Positions 60,268 through 64,000 of a DNA stretch of 64,000 bases are shown piece by piece. The notes beneath the pieces were generated by a model. The model did not search any database. It worked only from the letters and a program-made list of their open reading frames with translations, and was not told the origin of the DNA. Location of the stretch: positions 37,880 to 101,879 of the forward strand of contig JAJVDF010000383.1 in assembly GCA_022410635.1 (NCBI GenBank). The letters run 5' to 3'. Position 1 is the first letter of the stretch. Every line of letters starts with the position of its first letter. The translations under genes were made by a program, and so were the position numbers. Source of the DNA: Tretioscincus oriximinensis. Lineage: Eukaryota > Chordata > Lepidosauria > Squamata > Gymnophthalmidae.

Positions 60268-61179
60268 CAATACTTGTATGTGACAAGTGACTATATCCAG
60301 GTATAAACATATGCCACCAGNGAAGCCTCTAATAAATGTGTGATAAATTGTAAGAGTCCAATTCCTGTAGTTCTGTGTCATGTAGTAAGTCCAGAATTAA
60401 CATAGTTCACATGGTCCTCACCAGCCCTTGTTATATAAAGTATGTTAGCTCCAGGCCCATCCAGAATGAGCTGGAACAACTCATATAGCATGGAAAATGT
60501 CCAAGGGACTGAAGAAAATTGAAATGGTAACATAGTTACTAAAATTATTTAAAGTACTGTGCTAAATTTTTAGTTTGAAAAGTTTGAAAAGTTACAAGAG
60601 AAACGCCATTCACAAGCTCATTTAGGGTGTTCAGGCTTTGTAAGCTGTCAGACAATATCTAGTAATGATACTGGCTGCCAATGGTAGAGTTGACCCTGGC
60701 TGGCTGTGTACTATGTACCTAAAACTCCCAGTAGTCTAGGACACCATCTAGTGGCTATCATCAAGCCTACACATCACAGTTGAAAAAGGGTTGGAATAGA
60801 GATGCCCATGAGTCTAAATGTTCTGGTTCAAATCAAACCAAACATTGTTTACATTTATTGGTTCTTCGGAACACCCCTTGATTTGGGTTCAGTCTTTCTT
60901 TTCAAACAGGCAGGGTGTTTTGTTTGAATTTGAAGTTAATGCATTTTATAAGACATGGGAAAATTGGCGACATCATGCCAGCAACTTGGCAGGCCCAATA
61001 TATCACCCTCAAAAGACAGATTAAAATAGTGCAAAGCATACATTCTCTTAAAATAGCTGACATCTAACTGGTAAATATGTTCTCTAGTGTGCTGTGCTGG
61101 CATAGGATTGAAGCCTGCTGCAAAAAGATGAAAGAAGGAAGGGAATGAGTAGGTGAATGTTTTATCTTTTCCTTCTGCT
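60268..61179. other. unassigned sequence
   Basis: No recognised features. Confidence 0.4.
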
Positions 61180-61235
61180 TGAGGATGCCCAGATGCTGTA
61201 CTAGATGGGCAGGACTCCTCTTATGTCCTTATGCT
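61180..61235 (+). mobile_element. CR1 LINE 3' tip, degraded
   Basis: 'gctgtactagatgggcagga' then 'ctcctcttatgtccttatg' is a worn copy of the CR1 terminus. Confidence 0.55.
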
Positions 61236-62668
61236 AGAGGTTAGGAGGAAAGGGAGGGCAGTGCAATAAATTGTATGAGAATCTCATACATTTTGATAGA
61301 TTTATGTCACTTCCGTCCCCTGCTTCCAGAAAGAGCACTCCAGAGATTGGCAGAGACTTCATTCTGATGTCATTTCCAGGCTCTACTTCCTGGTATAGTG
61401 CCTAGAGTGATGTCACTTCTGGTCCTGCCCCGGAAGTCACATCCCAAAAAACTCGAATGCCCGAGATTTTCGGGCTCCCAGTGTGAGATTTCTGCTGGAA
61501 AGCTTCAAGCACTACGGGAAAGAAGGAAGAGACAAGATATGCAACCTGACATTTCTGAAGCAGTGCTTTTTCATTCAAAAGGTAAAGCCATCCCTTCTTA
61601 ATCCTGGCATCTTCAGGTTGTCTGTAGGGAAGCTAAGATTTCTACAAGACTGAAAGAAGAGTCCATACAATTCATTGAGATAAAATGCTGATATCTAGTT
61701 TGCCCTTGAAACTCTTCATTTTCTTCCTTGCAATAATTGATTCACGAACCATTACAGAGGAGTGTAGGTGTATGGAAGGCTGCTTATAATGGCATTTTAA
61801 ACAAGTTCTTAACCAGAGCATTGAGCATTTTTATGCATTATAACATATGACATCTTTTCCCCCCTTTGTTGCTAAAAGGTGTTTCATTGATCCGTAAAAA
61901 TATATTTCTTTCCCTGCATTCTTAACTGTCTTTGTTGGGCACTCTTTTCACTAATACTGGGAAGACTAGCAGACAATTTGTGCTCTATAAATGGCTCCCC
62001 TGGGAACAATTTACATGCTTCCAGAGGCACCCATTAAAGGAAGTAATGCTGAATGCAGATATGAGATATCACCTTATGGCTGTAATTGAACAATCCTTTG
62101 GAAAAGGAATGTTTTTATCTCCATCATGCTATTTGCTCAAACATGATGAGCAGTGATAACATCAGAATCTTCTATTTGTATAGGAATGCATTACACATCC
62201 TTTGTCTGCAATGGCTGTTAATGAAACTCTGTGTCGATGCAAGCAATAAATGGATTTTTTAAAGCACAATGAAAAGTTAAATTGTGGCTTAAGCTATGGT
62301 CCTTCAAGATATCCCTGAGCCCAGCTCTCAGTGTTCTATTCCCAGTATTCCTTAAAAACTTCTCTAAGACCAAGAAGCAAGGAACTTGGGAACTAAGGCT
62401 GCAGGCACATGAGGGTTTCCTACCAGAGGTTTCCAACAGAGGTGAGACTCCTACATTTTGTGTATGATCTTTAATGGGATTGCTGTGATACTCCAAGAAG
62501 ACAATGCAGAATCCATATTGAGCATGCTCAGTTTATACTTCCTGGTTAGTTGCCTGTTCCATGTGGATTTAAAGGTTTTCTAATGTTTTGTTTACGAAAG
62601 GATGTTAGTATGTATGCCTGGGTTTCCAATCGGGTTATTTTGTAACTCAATGCCACTGTGGTTTTTAA
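61236..62668. other. unassigned sequence
   Basis: 1.4 kb without a recognised repeat or gene. Confidence 0.4.
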
Positions 62669-62670
62669 TA

Positions 62671-62883
62671 CAGGGTGCTTCAAAAAAAATGTATACACAC
62701 TGTGAACTTCCATAGAAAATTTATTTACTGTTCTACTGTTCTACAAAGTTAAATTTCAGGAAATTAGAAAGCTTAAAGTCCAATGTAAATAAAACATAAA
62801 TAACAACTGTTCACATTGGTGACCTGCAGCATCAATTTTCTATGGAAGTTCAAAGTGTGTATACATCTTTTTGAAGCACCCTG
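62671..62883. mobile_element. Tc1/mariner-type MITE
   Basis: It begins 'cagggtgcttcaaaaaaaat' and ends 'tttttgaagcaccctg'. The inverted arms extend ~50 bp ('cttccatagaaaa' mirrored by 'ttttctatggaag'). TA dinucleotides sit at 62669-62670 and 62884-62885, the mariner target duplication. The 213-bp body has no transposase, and the arms are well matched, so it is fairly young. Confidence 0.88.
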
Positions 62884-62885
62884 TA

Positions 62886-63190
62886 TGTTGTGTGGAACCT
62901 TCAGCACTGGAATAAATATACTTTTAACTGGCTACAGGGAACATGTAGAGGAAGGATCAAACAAGTGTTTGATTCAGCGCCAGCCACTGAGCCGCCAACT
63001 GGGACAGTGGATGGCGCTGGCAGCACCATGTTAATGGAGCAAAGGGCAGAGTCCCCTAACATGGCAACTCCTATGTGGAAAGGGACCCGAATTACCTTAA
63101 AGCGCGCCATCACCGAACCCTTTGTTGAGGGCTCTGTGGTTGGCGCTGGTTTGATTAATAAAAGCACATTTTGTCTCACTAAATCAACAG
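62886..63190 (+). other. GC-richer segment of unknown origin
   Basis: It begins next to the MITE. It contains 'ttcagcgccagccactgagc' and 'gtggatggcgctggcagcac', an internal inverted motif repeated again as 'gtggttggcgctggtttgat', and an AATAAA at about 63157. A 107-codon plus-strand frame (62890-63213) spans it, but the peptide has no recognisable domain and its start lies in AT-rich DNA. An LTR end, a processed transcript fragment or a unique exon are all possible. Confidence 0.25.
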
Positions 63191-63626
63191 GATATACGTC
63201 CCTATTATATTAATTGGTTATTAAAACATTGAAAATAATGAAGCAAGTGAAGCATTTAAACAATAAGTTTACCTTTGTAGCTCTTGTTAAATCTGCACTG
63301 ACTTTTGAAAGTGTCCATTATATAGTATAATAATTTCTTTGAGTGGTTTTCATGTGTAAACACCTACTCATTCTTCTCTTTTTCAATGTTTTAGTAGCAA
63401 ATGTCAGCCATTTGGATCGTTGCTTACACTTAGCAACAAAAAAAAACTTTCAAAAGTGCCATAAAAAGTACATTCTAGGTGAACATGGGTACTGGATGAT
63501 AGCCATGTTATTCATGGATGAGCAAAAGACCTGTAAATGAACAATGTATCCTTGTACAGACATTTCTAAGAATGATCCCCTATTTATGACTGAATTGAGT
63601 TAGAACAACATCAGCAAGAGTCAGGT
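63191..63626. other. unassigned sequence
   Basis: No repeat or gene recognised. The right end would be just downstream of the candidate exon's poly(A) signal. Confidence 0.35.
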
Positions 63627-63632
63627 TTTATT
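63627..63632 (-). promoter_or_regulatory. possible poly(A) signal
   Basis: AATAAA on the minus strand, 71 nt past the stop of the candidate exon. Meaningful only if that exon is real. Confidence 0.25.
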
Positions 63633-63702
63633 GAGTCAGGATGAAGTGAAAGGTGTCATGACCTCCCACTTGATCAATATCAATATTTTTCCTTCCATAA
63701 GA

Positions 63703-64000
63703 TCATCCTATTTGAAACTGAGCTTGTTCTTCAGGAATGCATCTCTCCCTGGACTTGAAGGCATAAGACAGACGTTGAGGTTTGCTGCTCTTCTTAATGG
63801 TATACTTTTCATGATCATCATCATGATCATCATCATGATCATCATCATGATCATCATCATGATCATCATCATGATCATCATCTTTCCTCTTCCTCTTCCT
63901 CTTCCTCCTCTTCCTCTTCCTCTTCCTCTTCCTCTTCCTCTTCCTCTTCCTCTTCCTCTTCCTCTTCCTCTTCCTCTTCCTCTTCCTCTTCCTCTTCCTC
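63703..64000 (-). CDS. candidate 3'-terminal coding exon, partial (unidentified protein)
   Basis: On the minus strand a frame is open from the window edge to a TGA at 63705-63703, about 98 codons. It reads a basic Arg-Lys dipeptide tract (hexamer repeat), then an acidic (DDDH)n tract (12-bp repeat), then a non-repetitive basic tail ('EKYTIKKSSKPQRLSYAFKS', ending 'EEQAQFQIG'). An AATAAA lies at 63632-63627, 71 nt after the stop. No ATG is in the window, so the start would be off the right edge. Both repeats keep the frame because their units are multiples of three. I do not recognise the protein; simple repeats are open by chance and only ~35 codons are non-repetitive. Confidence 0.3.
   Translation of the reverse strand, partial: RKRKRKRKRKRKRKRKRKRKRKRKRKRKRKRRKRKRKRKDDDHDDDHDDDHDDDHDDDHDDDHEKYTIKKSSKPQRLSYAFKSRERCIPEEQAQFQIG
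63811..63882 (+). repeat. 12-bp tandem repeat (atgatcatcatc)n
   Basis: Six near-identical dodecamers, each holding the palindrome atgatcat. On the minus strand this reads Asp-Asp-Asp-His. Confidence 0.95.
63883..64000 (+). repeat. (TTCCTC)n hexamer microsatellite at window edge
   Basis: Nearly uninterrupted hexamer with one cctcct slip at about 63905; it continues beyond the window. Confidence 0.97.

Noticed and set aside
63811..63882. CRISPR-like regular array
   Set aside because: Direct 12-bp tandem units with no spacers, in a vertebrate context.

Overview
The window looks like non-coding nuclear DNA from a vertebrate, most probably a squamate reptile (lizard or gecko). It is AT-rich, has no open frame I recognise as a host gene, and is densely seeded with reptile-type interspersed repeats. 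These are CR1 LINEs with the 3' end reading 'ctcttcttatgttcttatg', an L2-type LINE with an (aaat)n tail, tRNA-headed SINEs resembling Sauria SINEs, a BovB/RTE fragment, a short L1-like insertion, and several families of small non-autonomous DNA transposons. All family names come from recognising conserved stretches by eye, not from a library search.

Layout. 1-12 kb: a SINE with an L2-like tail, two minus-strand L2 3' ends, a 60-bp perfect palindrome, a long minus-strand CR1, a hAT-type hairpin element, a foldback element and a plus-strand CR1 end. 12-27 kb: mostly unassigned AT-rich sequence with CR1 pieces (15.6-16.1, 16.7, 23.7 and 25.3 kb), two SINEs and a 408-bp terminal-inverted-repeat (TIR) element at 21.7 kb. 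27-31 kb: an intact hAT-type element with target-site duplications (TSDs), a 5'-truncated L1-like insertion 15 bp beyond its TSD, a reptile palindromic repeat and a CR1 end. 32.7-34.5 kb: the longest LINE relic, an L2 copy on the minus strand with recognisable reverse-transcriptase blocks, with a SINE lying against or inside it. 37-43 kb: CR1s, the second TIR element and a CR1 with a second CR1 tip inside it. 46-54 kb: a SINE split by a hAT-type element that contains the only large N gap, an L2 split by a CR1, a BovB fragment, two more SINEs (one carrying a tiny L2 tail) and microsatellites. 54-64 kb: mostly unassigned, with a mariner-like 213-bp MITE at 62.7 kb. At the right edge, hexamer and dodecamer repeats run into a minus-strand open frame with a stop codon and a poly(A) signal; this is the only place where I suspect a host exon.

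No operon-like or cooperating gene set is visible. The informative content is the record of transposition: nested insertions give relative ages, and two hAT-type copies can be assigned by 8-bp TSDs with TAG...CTA termini. Scattered single Ns look like unresolved base calls and break several frames.
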